Source: an uncultured Clostridia bacterium (GTDB lineage: Bacteria; Bacillota; Clostridia; UMGS1810). From it: a DNA stretch of 17,309 nucleotides. The notes beneath the pieces are model-generated. The model saw nothing but the letters and a program-made list of their open reading frames with translations. It was not told the origin of the DNA and did no database searches. A program made the translations under genes and the position numbers. Numbering within the stretch: position 1 is the first letter of the stretch; each line of letters opens with the position of its first letter. The stretch is from positions 1-17,309 of the forward strand of contig CALGRC010000190.1 in the NCBI GenBank assembly GCA_937959315.1, read 5' to 3'. Below are positions 1 through 7,271 of the stretch, in pieces.

Positions 1-398
1 CGCCCATCCACCAGCACATCGCACAGCGCAAGAAGCTGGCGTTTTTCCTGGTCAGCCACTAACTCTTCAAACAAATAACCGCTGTATACCCAAAAAGTCT
101 TCTGATACCGTGCCCGGATACACCGGGTAAGCGCTGCCAGCGCGCCTGCCTGTTCAAATGGTTCCCCGCCGCTATAGGTAATATTGGTCACACTGCTTTT
201 TGTCAGCATATCATATACATCCCAAGCCGGGACCGCGCGGCCTTTATCCCTATCCCAAGTCTCTGGATTGTGACAGCCAGGGCAGTGGTGCGGGCAGCCG
301 GTGACGAATAATACGTCCCGAAAGCCCGTGCCATCCACCGACGAACTATATGTGACATCCATCATATAGATTTTTACATCTTCCAGGTTAGAATCCAT
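1..398 (-). CDS. nrdG: Anaerobic ribonucleotide reductase activating protein NrdG (3' end cut by window edge)
   Basis: Radical-SAM activase that places the glycyl radical on NrdD, using S-adenosylmethionine and a 4Fe-4S cluster. Reading the minus strand from an ATG at 398 gives 132 open codons to the window edge. The cluster motif CPHHCPGC (C-x3-C-x2-C) is at residues 35-42, followed by HNPETW, a typical NrdG context. TYSGGEPFEQ near residue 80 is the GGEP S-adenosylmethionine-binding motif. The rest of the domain lies outside the window. The ATG overlaps the end of nrdD by 11 bases, so translational coupling is likely. No good ribosome site precedes it. Two ATG codons at residues 12-13 are possible alternative starts that would also keep all motifs. 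Family assignment is firm; the exact start is less so. Confidence 0.95.
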   Translation of the reverse strand, partial: MDSNLEDVKIYMMDVTYSSSVDGTGFRDVLFVTGCPHHCPGCHNPETWDRDKGRAVPAWDVYDMLTKSSVTNITYSGGEPFEQAGALAALTRCIRARYQKTFWVYSGYLFEELVADQEKRQLLALCDVLVDG

Positions 399-2595
399 GC
401 GTCACACGGTCTTTCAGTTCTGCCTTTTTGGCATTATTCCAATTATTTACACTTCCAACCAAATACCCCGTGATCCGCTGGATGGTATCAATGTTTTCAC
501 TGCCGCATGCCGGGCACACCTTCAAGTTCTCGTCGGCATTTTCAAACCCGCAGTCCAGGCAGCGGTTGCGGGTATGGTTGACCGAACCATAGCCAATATT
601 GTACTGATCCATCAAATCTACCGTCTGCATGATACATTCCGGGTTATGCGTTGCATCGCCGTCCAATTCCACATAAAAGATATGCCCGCCTGTTTCGTAT
701 TTATGATACGGGCCTTCCACTTCGGCCTTGTGCTGCACACTGCATTTATACCACACCGGTACATGGGAACTATTGGTATAATATTCCTTATCCGTAATGT
801 TTTCAATCAACCCAAACTGCTCGCGGTCCTTTTTGGTAAATTTCCCGCTCAACCCCTCTGCCGGCGTTGCCAGCAGGCTGTAGTTAAGGTTGCGCTCATT
901 GGCGATTTCAGCCACACGCTCGTTCATGTGCTTCACAATTTCCAACCCCAGCGCCTGGGCTTCTTCGCTTTCACCGTGGTGTTTGCCAACCAATGCAATG
1001 AGCGTTTCCGCCAGGCCGATGAACCCAATACCCAGCGTACCGGTTTTGAGCAAATCTTTCACCTGGGCATCAGGCGCTACCTCTTCACTGCCTTCCCACA
1101 TACCGTTCATCAGCATAGGAAACTGCTTTTTCATAGCTGTCCGCTGGAAGGAATACCGGTCGTACAACTGATCGGCCGCCACATCAATACAGCGATCCAA
1201 TTTATGAAAAAAGGTTTTAATCCGTTCGTCCTTATCTGCTATTTCCATGCATTCCAGACCGAGCTTAACGATGTTAATGGTAGTAAATGACAAATTGCCG
1301 CGGCCAATAGAAGTCTTTTTCCCATGCCGGTTTTCAAACACACGTGTCCGGCAGCCCATGGTAGCCACCTCATGCTCATAGCGTTTCGGATCATCCGCCC
1401 GCCACTCCTCGCTTTGATTAAAGGTTGCGTCAAGGTTTAAAAAATTCGGGAAAAACCGCTTTGCAGTCACTTTACAAGCCAATTTATACAAATCATAATT
1501 GGGATCTTCCGGCAGATAACTGACCCCCCGTTTCTTTTTCCAAATCTGTATTGGGAAAATGGGAGTCTCACCATTGCCCACCCCGCGGTAGGTAGAATTT
1601 AAAATTTCCCGCATGATGCAACGCCCTTCAGCAGATGTATCTGTTCCATAGTTGATAGACGAAAATACCACTTGGTTGCCGCCGCGGCTGTGAATGGTAT
1701 TCATATTGTGAATAAATGATTCCATCGCCTGATGCACCCGGTTGACCGTCTGATTGACTGCATGCTGCACATAACGCTCTTTGCCGGCCAATCCATCCAG
1801 CGGTTTGGTCAAATAGTCGTCAAACTGCCGCTCCTTTAAATCAGATAAATCTTCCCCGGTCAGTTTTTCCAGCTTGACGATTTCTTCTATGTAGGTTGCC
1901 CGCACATAAGGCGCAAGATAAAAATCAAAAGCTGGAATGGCCTGGCCGCCATGCATTTCGTTCTGAATGGATTCCATGGAAATACAAGCCAGGATTGCCG
2001 CTGTTTCAATACGCTTGGCCGGACGGCTGGAACCATGCCCGGCACGGAACCCATGCTGTAAAACTTTATCAAGCGGATGCTGCAAACAAGTCAGCGACTT
2101 GGTCGGATAATAATCTGCATCATGGATATGGATATAATTACTCTTGACAAAATCTTTCGCATCCTGCGACAAAAGCATATCCACTACAAATGGCTTGGAA
2201 GTTTCGCTTGCAAACTTCATCATCATACCCGCCGGCGTTTCGGCGTTCATATTGGCGTTTTCCTTGGTAATGTCGTTGGCAATGGTATTGACAATACCCA
2301 TATACATTTCATAAGTTTTACGGCCGCGCGCGATATTACGCTTTTCGCGGTAAAGGATATAATCCTTTGCGACATTTTTATACTTGGATTTCATCAGTTC
2401 CATTTCAACCAAGTTCTGGATTTCTTCCACATCAATGACATCCACATCCAGCATGGATAGCTTGTCTGCAATTTGCTCAGCACACTTAACGTCATTGATG
2501 AAATCATGATTCATTGCTTTTAAAATAGCGTTGACGATTTTTTGCTTGTCAAAATTCTCAATTCTGCCATCCCGTTTGCGAATATTGCTTACCAC
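388..2595 (-). CDS. nrdD: Anaerobic (class III) ribonucleoside-triphosphate reductase NrdD
   Basis: Cytosolic enzyme that reduces ribonucleoside triphosphates to deoxy forms by glycyl-radical chemistry; NrdG activates it. The 735-residue product is full length for the family. Residues about 3-95 form the N-terminal ATP-cone that senses dATP/ATP. The core carries HIHDAD (156-161), Cys170 and the candidate thiyl-radical Cys415 in MGCRTRV. Near the C-terminus a four-cysteine zinc site (C679, C682, C694, C697) precedes the glycyl-radical motif RITGY, with the radical glycine at 710. The start is GTG at 2595, preceded by AAGGGGG with a 7-base spacer. It is the first gene of the nrdDG unit. A sigma-A-like promoter and two NrdR boxes lie directly upstream, so dATP-dependent repression by NrdR is expected. 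Confidence 0.98.
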   Translation of the reverse strand: MVSNIRKRDGRIENFDKQKIVNAILKAMNHDFINDVKCAEQIADKLSMLDVDVIDVEEIQNLVEMELMKSKYKNVAKDYILYREKRNIARGRKTYEMYMGIVNTIANDITKENANMNAETPAGMMMKFASETSKPFVVDMLLSQDAKDFVKSNYIHIHDADYYPTKSLTCLQHPLDKVLQHGFRAGHGSSRPAKRIETAAILACISMESIQNEMHGGQAIPAFDFYLAPYVRATYIEEIVKLEKLTGEDLSDLKERQFDDYLTKPLDGLAGKERYVQHAVNQTVNRVHQAMESFIHNMNTIHSRGGNQVVFSSINYGTDTSAEGRCIMREILNSTYRGVGNGETPIFPIQIWKKKRGVSYLPEDPNYDLYKLACKVTAKRFFPNFLNLDATFNQSEEWRADDPKRYEHEVATMGCRTRVFENRHGKKTSIGRGNLSFTTINIVKLGLECMEIADKDERIKTFFHKLDRCIDVAADQLYDRYSFQRTAMKKQFPMLMNGMWEGSEEVAPDAQVKDLLKTGTLGIGFIGLAETLIALVGKHHGESEEAQALGLEIVKHMNERVAEIANERNLNYSLLATPAEGLSGKFTKKDREQFGLIENITDKEYYTNSSHVPVWYKCSVQHKAEVEGPYHKYETGGHIFYVELDGDATHNPECIMQTVDLMDQYNIGYGSVNHTRNRCLDCGFENADENLKVCPACGSENIDTIQRITGYLVGSVNNWNNAKKAELKDRVTHGF

Positions 2596-2600
2596 AACGA

Positions 2601-2607
2601 TTCCCCC
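2601..2607 (-). promoter_or_regulatory. Ribosome binding site of nrdD
   Basis: On the minus strand an AAGGGGG run lies about 7 bases before the GTG at 2593-2595. It supports this non-ATG start. Most genes in the window use the same G-rich type of site. Confidence 0.7.
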
Positions 2608-2612
2608 TTATT

Positions 2613-2628
2613 GCACAATATCTAGTGT
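2613..2628 (-). promoter_or_regulatory. NrdR box 1 (start-proximal) upstream of nrdD
   Basis: The 16-base plus-strand sequence GCACAATATCTAGTGT fits the published NrdR-box consensus acaCwAtATaTwgtgt except at a few flanking or weak positions. It lies 17 bases upstream of the nrdD start codon. It pairs with a second box whose start is 31 bases away. NrdR is an ATP-cone repressor of ribonucleotide reductase operons and binds such tandem sites. The nrdR gene is not in this window. Confidence 0.85.
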
Positions 2629-2643
2629 CCATTTTTTGTAAAA

Positions 2644-2659
2644 GCTCTATATCTTGTGT
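2644..2659 (-). promoter_or_regulatory. NrdR box 2 (promoter-proximal) upstream of nrdD
   Basis: The plus-strand sequence GCTCTATATCTTGTGT shares the core C-W-ATATCT-W-GTGT with box 1. The start-to-start distance is 31 bases (15-base gap), the spacing of about three helical turns known for paired NrdR boxes. It covers roughly +5 to +20 of the predicted transcript, so bound NrdR would block RNA polymerase at the start of nrdDG. Confidence 0.85.
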
Positions 2660-2670
2660 TTTCATGTTTC

Positions 2671-2699
2671 ATTATACTGGATTCTTTGCTAAAATGCAA
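2671..2699 (-). promoter_or_regulatory. Sigma-A-type promoter of nrdDG
   Basis: On the minus strand the -35 hexamer TTGCAT (2694-2699) and a perfect -10 TATAAT (2671-2676) are separated by exactly 17 bases. The start would fall near 2664, giving a leader of about 70 bases that contains both NrdR boxes. It sits between the terminator of the preceding operon and nrdD, so nrdDG is an independent transcription unit. Confidence 0.85.
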
Positions 2700-2713
2700 T
2701 AGGGAAATGAAAA

Positions 2714-2764
2714 TTTTTTAAAAAAAAGAAACACTTTCTTGTTTTAACTGCAAGAAAGTGTTTC
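2714..2764 (-). terminator. Strong intrinsic terminator of the addBA operon
   Basis: A perfect 14-bp inverted repeat (2728-2741 with 2751-2764) has a 9-base loop. On the minus strand it is followed by eight consecutive T (2720-2727) and more A/T. There is no matching T run on the plus strand, so it acts on minus-strand transcripts. It lies 16 bases after the stop of the zinc-ribbon gene and just before the nrdDG promoter. Confidence 0.92.
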
Positions 2765-2780
2765 CAATGGATGTTTTTCC

Positions 2781-3140
2781 CTATTCTTTTCCGGTTTTGG
2801 CGCCGCAAAATTGGCAAAATTGCGCGTCAGCGCGAATTTCTTTGCCGCAGCTTTCACAAATGGCAGTTTTTTTCAATGCCGCAAGTTCCTCGTTAATTTC
2901 ATCCATCCGCTGCTTAAGCTGTTCAATTTCCTGAACCAGCCGTCCCATCTCGGCAGAATCAACATCGCTTCCCTGTTCAACTACCATACGGCCCACCTCG
3001 GTATACCGGGTATTGATTTCATCCCGCACATCGGTGAGCTGCAGTTTATACTTTGCAAAATCTACGGCATCGGACGACGCCTTTGCCACATCTTTGGCCA
3101 ACCCTGTTACCCGTTTTTTCAAATTATTCCCCAGACTCAT
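2781..3140 (-). CDS. Small coiled-coil protein with C-terminal zinc ribbon, function unknown
   Basis: A 119-residue soluble protein. Residues about 1-90 are strongly helical and charged, with heptad-like spacing (for example EIEQLKQRMDEINEELAALK, 71-90), so a coiled coil is likely. A zinc ribbon follows: C95-x2-C98-x10-C109-x2-C112. I see no signal peptide, membrane segment or enzyme motif. Such small zinc-ribbon proteins are common in Clostridia, but I cannot assign a function. The ATG at 3140 is 8 bases after AAAGGGG; a GTG one codon earlier (3143) is also possible. It is the last gene of the addB-addA operon, 19 bases after the membrane-protein gene, and ends at the strong terminator. Co-transcription with AddAB suggests shared expression, not necessarily a shared function. 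Confidence 0.85.
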   Translation of the reverse strand: MSLGNNLKKRVTGLAKDVAKASSDAVDFAKYKLQLTDVRDEINTRYTEVGRMVVEQGSDVDSAEMGRLVQEIEQLKQRMDEINEELAALKKTAICESCGKEIRADAQFCQFCGAKTGKE

Positions 3141-3159
3141 CACAATATCCCCTTTCCTT

Positions 3160-3780
3160 CTATTCTATAACCCGCCCTGCATCCTGCATCCCCTCTGCAT
3201 CGGGACCCGGCGTCTGCTGCACATCCTTCGGCGCATCCTCTTCTCCGGAATCCACAGGCTGCTGCGTGTGGGCAGTTCCAGCCGGCGTTTGATCAGACGG
3301 CTGCTGCTGTGCCGGCGGTTCTTGTACCAACGGCTGTTCTGGCTGTTGCTGCTGTACCGGCGTCTGTGTCTCTTCCCTTACGGGTTGCTGCGGTTCCGTC
3401 TGCCGCGGCGCCTGCCCAGCGGAAGTGCTGCCGGTCTGACGGTTCGCCGATGTAGTACGCCCGGTGTTTTCCGGCTGGGATGGCTGGGCATCCTTTTTCT
3501 CCTGCCCTTGGTCTTGCTGGCCGCTAACATTTTGCAGCTGCAATTCCAGGCTTTGGATTTTCTCATCCCGCGCTGTCACTTCCGCTTTCAAATCCCGGAT
3601 TTCCGACTTGAGCGACTCAATTTCCACCACACCGGTCTGTGTGCTGGCCACTAACCGGTAACTGATGAAAAATGCAATGGCAAATACGGCCAGTGCCGCT
3701 GCCGCATACCCAATCCCTTTCCAAATTTTCTTTTTCCTATTGCGCCGCGGTGCAAGCGAATAATACCTTGCCAATCCCAT
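3160..3780 (-). CDS. Single-pass membrane protein with coiled coil and Pro/Gln-rich tail, function unknown
   Basis: A 206-residue protein that I do not recognise as a named family. A basic N-terminus (RRNRKKK, 13-18) precedes one hydrophobic segment (about 22-44) and then a short coiled coil (about 51-88, EIESLKSEIRDLKAEV). Residues about 90-206 are low complexity, rich in Gln, Pro, Thr and Ser, and probably disordered. By the positive-inside rule the N-terminus is cytoplasmic and the coiled coil and tail are outside. No catalytic motif, cell-wall anchor or lipobox is visible. The ATG at 3780 is 4 bases after the addA stop (an in-frame GTG is at 3783), with GAGG overlapping that stop region. 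This points to translational coupling with addA. The Gln/Pro-rich half may vary quickly between strains. Confidence 0.85.
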   Translation of the reverse strand: MGLARYYSLAPRRNRKKKIWKGIGYAAAALAVFAIAFFISYRLVASTQTGVVEIESLKSEIRDLKAEVTARDEKIQSLELQLQNVSGQQDQGQEKKDAQPSQPENTGRTTSANRQTGSTSAGQAPRQTEPQQPVREETQTPVQQQQPEQPLVQEPPAQQQPSDQTPAGTAHTQQPVDSGEEDAPKDVQQTPGPDAEGMQDAGRVIE

Positions 3781-3784
3781 CACC

Positions 3785-5374
3785 TCATAACTCTAACGTT
3801 TCCCCGGTATCAAACAGGTAAATGCACCTGCGCGCCACCGGGCTCCCGGTTAAAACCTCCAGCGCATATGAATAACAGCGAAGCTGCAGGGCATACCGCT
3901 CTCCAACCTGTGCAGAAGAGCCGCGCACTTTATCGGTTTTATAATCCAGCAATACCAGTTTTCCATTGGCATCCCAAAAGTATGCGTCAATGGTCCCCTG
4001 AATAACGATTTCTTCCCCTTTTGCCATACCAAAAAGCGCTTCCGCGTCCACCAAAAGCTTAAACGGCACTTCCCGGTATACTTTCTTGCTGGCAGACAGT
4101 TCCCTGCCAAGCGGGCTATGCAAAAATGCTTCGATTTTTTTAATATCTACGCTTTCTAATTCCTCTTTGGTTAGAAAACCAGCTTCAAAAAACGATTGGA
4201 TTTCCGCTTCTATTGTATCCCGTTTTCCGTCCCCTGTCAAACATATTTTTTGCATACAAAAATGCATGACTGTTCCTGCATGCGCACCGACAACCTTTTC
4301 CTGCGATTCCATAAACCGCGGCTTGCGGATTTCCTCTTTGTCAAACAGGCGGAATTCCCCTTCTTGCGCAGGTTCCAGCAAACGCTTAAGTTCAGTTACT
4401 GTTACATTGCTTGGCAGGCGGTTGCTTTCGGCAAACGGATAGCGCCATGACAGCCTGCGGCAGATTTCATCGGCATAGGGGCTGTATTGCCGCCCCGGCT
4501 CAATGGGCTGCGCCAATTGGGATACAGCGCGGGAAGCCGCTGCAATGGTATCTTTTGGGATGATTTGCACATCAAACTGGCTGCCGTCTGAAATCCGTAC
4601 GCCCGTATCATAGTCTTCCAATACTTTGTCATGCCGCAGAAGTGCCATTAAAACCCAATCCAAAAAACCGGCGGCAGAAAACACTACCCGCGGATGCAGC
4701 GCCTGGTCTTGCCCTGCAACTGCCTGCGCAAGCTGCTCAAGACGCTTTTTCGCATCGGCATCCACGCCGGTTAGTATCAAACGCTCTTTTGGCCGGGTGA
4801 GCGCCACATAAAGCACCCGCAGTTCCTCGCTCAGGTTCTCCATGCGCAGCGATTCCCGAATTGCTTTTTTAGCGGCAGAGGGGTAAGAAAACCGCCGGTC
4901 AACATCCACATAATCCAGCCCCAAACCCAAATCCCTATGCAGCAGCACCGGGTCGGTCAAATCACGTTTGTTAAAATTTTTCCCGCACATGGATAAAAAC
5001 ACAATGGGAAATTCCAACCCTTTGCTTTTGTGAATGCTCATAATCCGCACCACATCGTCCTGTTCCCCGATCATTTTTGCACTATCCCCATCCGATCCAT
5101 TTTTTTTGAGCTTTTCCACATAGTTGACAAAGTGGAATACGCCCTTGAATGCGCCGCTTTCAAACTGCTGCGCCCGGTAAAAAAGCGCCCGGACATTGGC
5201 GCGGCGCAATCCGGGGTTAGACAGTGTGCCAATATATGCAAAATACCCGGTGTCGTCTGCCAGATAACGCAAAAATTCATCAGTATCCATAAATTTTGCC
5301 GCATCCCGGTATGCAGCAAAAGCGTCCAAAAATACCCGTGTTTTTTTAGAAAGCCCGGAAAGACAGAAGCTCAT
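3785..5374 (-). CDS. addA: AddA helicase-nuclease, C-terminal fragment after a frameshift
   Basis: This frame holds the second part of AddA, the ATP-dependent helicase/nuclease that resects double-strand breaks together with AddB. It contains UvrD/Rep motif V (MSIHKSKGLEFPIVFL), motif VI (LRVLYVALTRPKERLIL) and a C-terminal RecB-type nuclease. The nuclease core is GTIDAYFW followed by LLDYKTDKV, with a downstream Gln-containing helix (YALQLRCYSYALE). All expected catalytic positions look intact. It is out of frame with the upstream fragment by one base. The ATG at 5374 has no role in the family's normal protein and no clear ribosome site, so this is probably not an independent gene. Joined to the first part after removing one base, the protein would be 1161 residues, close to the usual AddA size of about 1200. 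It ends one base before the GTG, and 4 bases before the ATG, of the membrane-protein gene. Confidence 0.9.
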   Translation of the reverse strand: MSFCLSGLSKKTRVFLDAFAAYRDAAKFMDTDEFLRYLADDTGYFAYIGTLSNPGLRRANVRALFYRAQQFESGAFKGVFHFVNYVEKLKKNGSDGDSAKMIGEQDDVVRIMSIHKSKGLEFPIVFLSMCGKNFNKRDLTDPVLLHRDLGLGLDYVDVDRRFSYPSAAKKAIRESLRMENLSEELRVLYVALTRPKERLILTGVDADAKKRLEQLAQAVAGQDQALHPRVVFSAAGFLDWVLMALLRHDKVLEDYDTGVRISDGSQFDVQIIPKDTIAAASRAVSQLAQPIEPGRQYSPYADEICRRLSWRYPFAESNRLPSNVTVTELKRLLEPAQEGEFRLFDKEEIRKPRFMESQEKVVGAHAGTVMHFCMQKICLTGDGKRDTIEAEIQSFFEAGFLTKEELESVDIKKIEAFLHSPLGRELSASKKVYREVPFKLLVDAEALFGMAKGEEIVIQGTIDAYFWDANGKLVLLDYKTDKVRGSSAQVGERYALQLRCYSYALEVLTGSPVARRCIYLFDTGETLEL

Positions 5375-7271
5375 TATCAGTAAACCCGTATACCCCGCAC
5401 CGCATCACTGCGGCCAGGCTGATATCGTCCAACGGATTGGACACCACCCGTAAAAAAGAAATGAACGTACGGATTTCATAAGTGTCAAAATATCCGCCGC
5501 CTACATCCGAATAACAGGGCACATCCCGCTCTGACAACGCCTGTGCAAACACCTCGGCATTGCCCCGCGTACTGCGCAGCAAAATGACAAAATCCCGGTA
5601 GCGCGCCGGGCGCAGCTTCCCGGTTGCCTTATCGGTTACCATACAGCCCTCATGTACCATAGTGCGGATTTTCTGCGCAACAAATGCTGCCTCCGCTTGT
5701 AAATTGCTGACTTTCTCCCCAGATGCATCCGCTGTGCCAGCAGCATCCTGCACGTCCACCTCAATGGGGCTGTCACCCGGCGGAAATTTTGCCCCCGGCG
5801 CCAGCCATGCTTCTTTATCATAGTTCAATTCCCCCGCACGTTCGCTCATCAGCCGGGAAAACAGGAAATTGACCCCGTCCAGCACCGCCGCACGGCTGCG
5901 GAAATTCCGGTTGAGCACAATTTTAGCCTGTTTTTGCCCTGCGCCCGCCGAATACTGCGGGAACACGTCGCTTTTTTCTTTTATCAACCGGGGATTGGCG
6001 TCACGGAATTTATAGATACTCTGCTTTAAATCCCCTACCATACATACGTTTGGCATACCAATCTGGCGGCGGGATATAGCGGAAAATAATGCTTCCTGCA
6101 CACTGTTGCAGTCCTGGTATTCGTCTACATAGATTTCCTCGTACTTATCCATCAGCGCCCGTGCGATATCGCTTGGGCCGCCGCTGTCATCGCGGAGCAA
6201 ATCCAGCGCCAAATGCTCAAAATCGGAAAAATCAATCAGGTTCCTTGCACGTTTTTTGGCCGCATACCGCTCATCATACCGCCGCACCAGCGACATCAGC
6301 TTTTTTACCCGCGGCAGCAGCCGCTTGGCGTCGCCTATCAACACTTCCTGCGGGCTGCTAACCAAACTTTGGTTGATTTCTTTATAAAGTTCCCGCGCCT
6401 CGTCCCGTAAGGCTTTGATACGCTCCTGTTCCCACTCGCCCGCCTTTTTGGTACGCCGTTTGATGGCAAACCGGTACCCATCAAACACCGTATAAGCCGC
6501 ATCCCAACTAACATCACAAGCGCTGATAAACTGTCCAAATAGCTGCCGCTCCTCTGCCAAAGTTTCCCGCCATCCGGACAGCGCCTCGTCGGCAGCACAG
6601 ATTTGCAGCGCACGGTCATATAGCGTCACTGCATATTGTGCAGATTCTTTCGCAATTTGCAGCAAAAAGGCAAGGCTGCTGCAACATCCATCTGCATAGC
6701 GGCGCTCTGCCTCCAGCAACCATCTATCCGGATCGGGCTGGCTGCGGGAAAACTCATGTACTGTACGCACCATCCCAACCAGCCGATCGTCCGTTTTTTT
6801 TGTATAGCCGTTGACCAATTCCAAAAACCCGGCGTCCTCAGCCTCATACTGTTCGTCAAATACTTCGTCTAACGCCTGGGTTTTCAGCAGCTCTACCTCC
6901 AACCCGTCGCCAATGCGGAAATTGGGATCCAACCCAAGCAAATGAAACTGGCTGCGGATAATTTCTAAGCAAAAACTATGAATGGTACAAATACTGGCAC
7001 GGTTTATCAATACCAACTGTTTTTTGAGCCACTCTTCGCCCTCGTCAATGAGTTCCAGCAGCTTCATGGTAATACGCTCGCGGATTTCACCCGCCGCTGC
7101 ATTGGTATATGTCACAACCAAAATCCGGTCAATGTCTACAGGGTATTCCCCTGCTACCCTCGATAAAATACGCTCCACCATCACTGCCGTTTTTCCGCTG
7201 CCTGCCGCTGCTGTCACCAAAATATCCGAAACCGGCGCGTCAATCACACATTTTTGCTGCGGCGTCCACAT
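5346..7271 (-). CDS. addA: AddA helicase-nuclease, N-terminal fragment ending at a frameshift
   Basis: First part of AddA, a superfamily 1 helicase. Walker A is TAAAGSGKTA (about 20-29). Other motifs are YTNAAAGEIRERI (Ia), IYVDEYQD (380-387, motif II), GDLKQSIYKFRDA (413-425, motif III) and LNRNFRS (453-459, motif IV). It stops after YGFTDNELLSFRAF at a TAA (5346-5348), in the middle of helicase domain 2. The missing motifs V, VI and nuclease follow in another frame. The chosen ATG at 7271 follows GGGGGGTG with a suitable spacer and gives the usual N-terminus MWTPQQ. An in-frame upstream start at 7307 would add 12 unlikely residues. The gene overlaps the end of addB by 32 bases, typical of coupled addBA. 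If the frameshift is real, this product would be inactive as a helicase-nuclease. Confidence 0.93.
   Translation of the reverse strand: MWTPQQKCVIDAPVSDILVTAAAGSGKTAVMVERILSRVAGEYPVDIDRILVVTYTNAAAGEIRERITMKLLELIDEGEEWLKKQLVLINRASICTIHSFCLEIIRSQFHLLGLDPNFRIGDGLEVELLKTQALDEVFDEQYEAEDAGFLELVNGYTKKTDDRLVGMVRTVHEFSRSQPDPDRWLLEAERRYADGCCSSLAFLLQIAKESAQYAVTLYDRALQICAADEALSGWRETLAEERQLFGQFISACDVSWDAAYTVFDGYRFAIKRRTKKAGEWEQERIKALRDEARELYKEINQSLVSSPQEVLIGDAKRLLPRVKKLMSLVRRYDERYAAKKRARNLIDFSDFEHLALDLLRDDSGGPSDIARALMDKYEEIYVDEYQDCNSVQEALFSAISRRQIGMPNVCMVGDLKQSIYKFRDANPRLIKEKSDVFPQYSAGAGQKQAKIVLNRNFRSRAAVLDGVNFLFSRLMSERAGELNYDKEAWLAPGAKFPPGDSPIEVDVQDAAGTADASGEKVSNLQAEAAFVAQKIRTMVHEGCMVTDKATGKLRPARYRDFVILLRSTRGNAEVFAQALSERDVPCYSDVGGGYFDTYEIRTFISFLRVVSNPLDDISLAAVMRCGVYGFTDNELLSFRAF
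5354..5356 (-). other. Probable +1-base indel that breaks addA
   Basis: On the minus strand the frame changes between ELLSF and LSKKTRVFL. Removing one G from the GGG at 5354-5356 restores one continuous frame reading SFRLSKKTRVFL, which resembles the ELxxIRL...KK pattern I recall from clostridial AddA proteins. The adjacent run of seven A (minus strand, 5341-5347) cannot by itself explain the shift, because the TAA stop begins before it. Whether this is a mutation or a sequencing error cannot be told from one sequence. Confidence 0.75.

Noticed and set aside
397..1290. Long plus-strand open frame opposite nrdD
   Set aside because: It is fully antisense to a clear nrdD, has no family motif and only reflects codon bias of the real gene.
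3013..3654. Leu/Arg-rich plus-strand frame opposite the Pro/Gln-rich protein
   Set aside because: Its composition is the mirror of the CAG/CCG-rich low-complexity coding strand; the minus-strand gene has the operon context and ribosome site.
5341..5360. Programmed ribosomal frameshifting in addA using the A7 run or TTC-TAA
   Set aside because: The stop codon precedes most of the A run, a +1 shift is needed, and there is no prfB-like Shine-Dalgarno and CTT-TGA arrangement. AddA is not known to be recoded. A simple one-base insertion is more likely.
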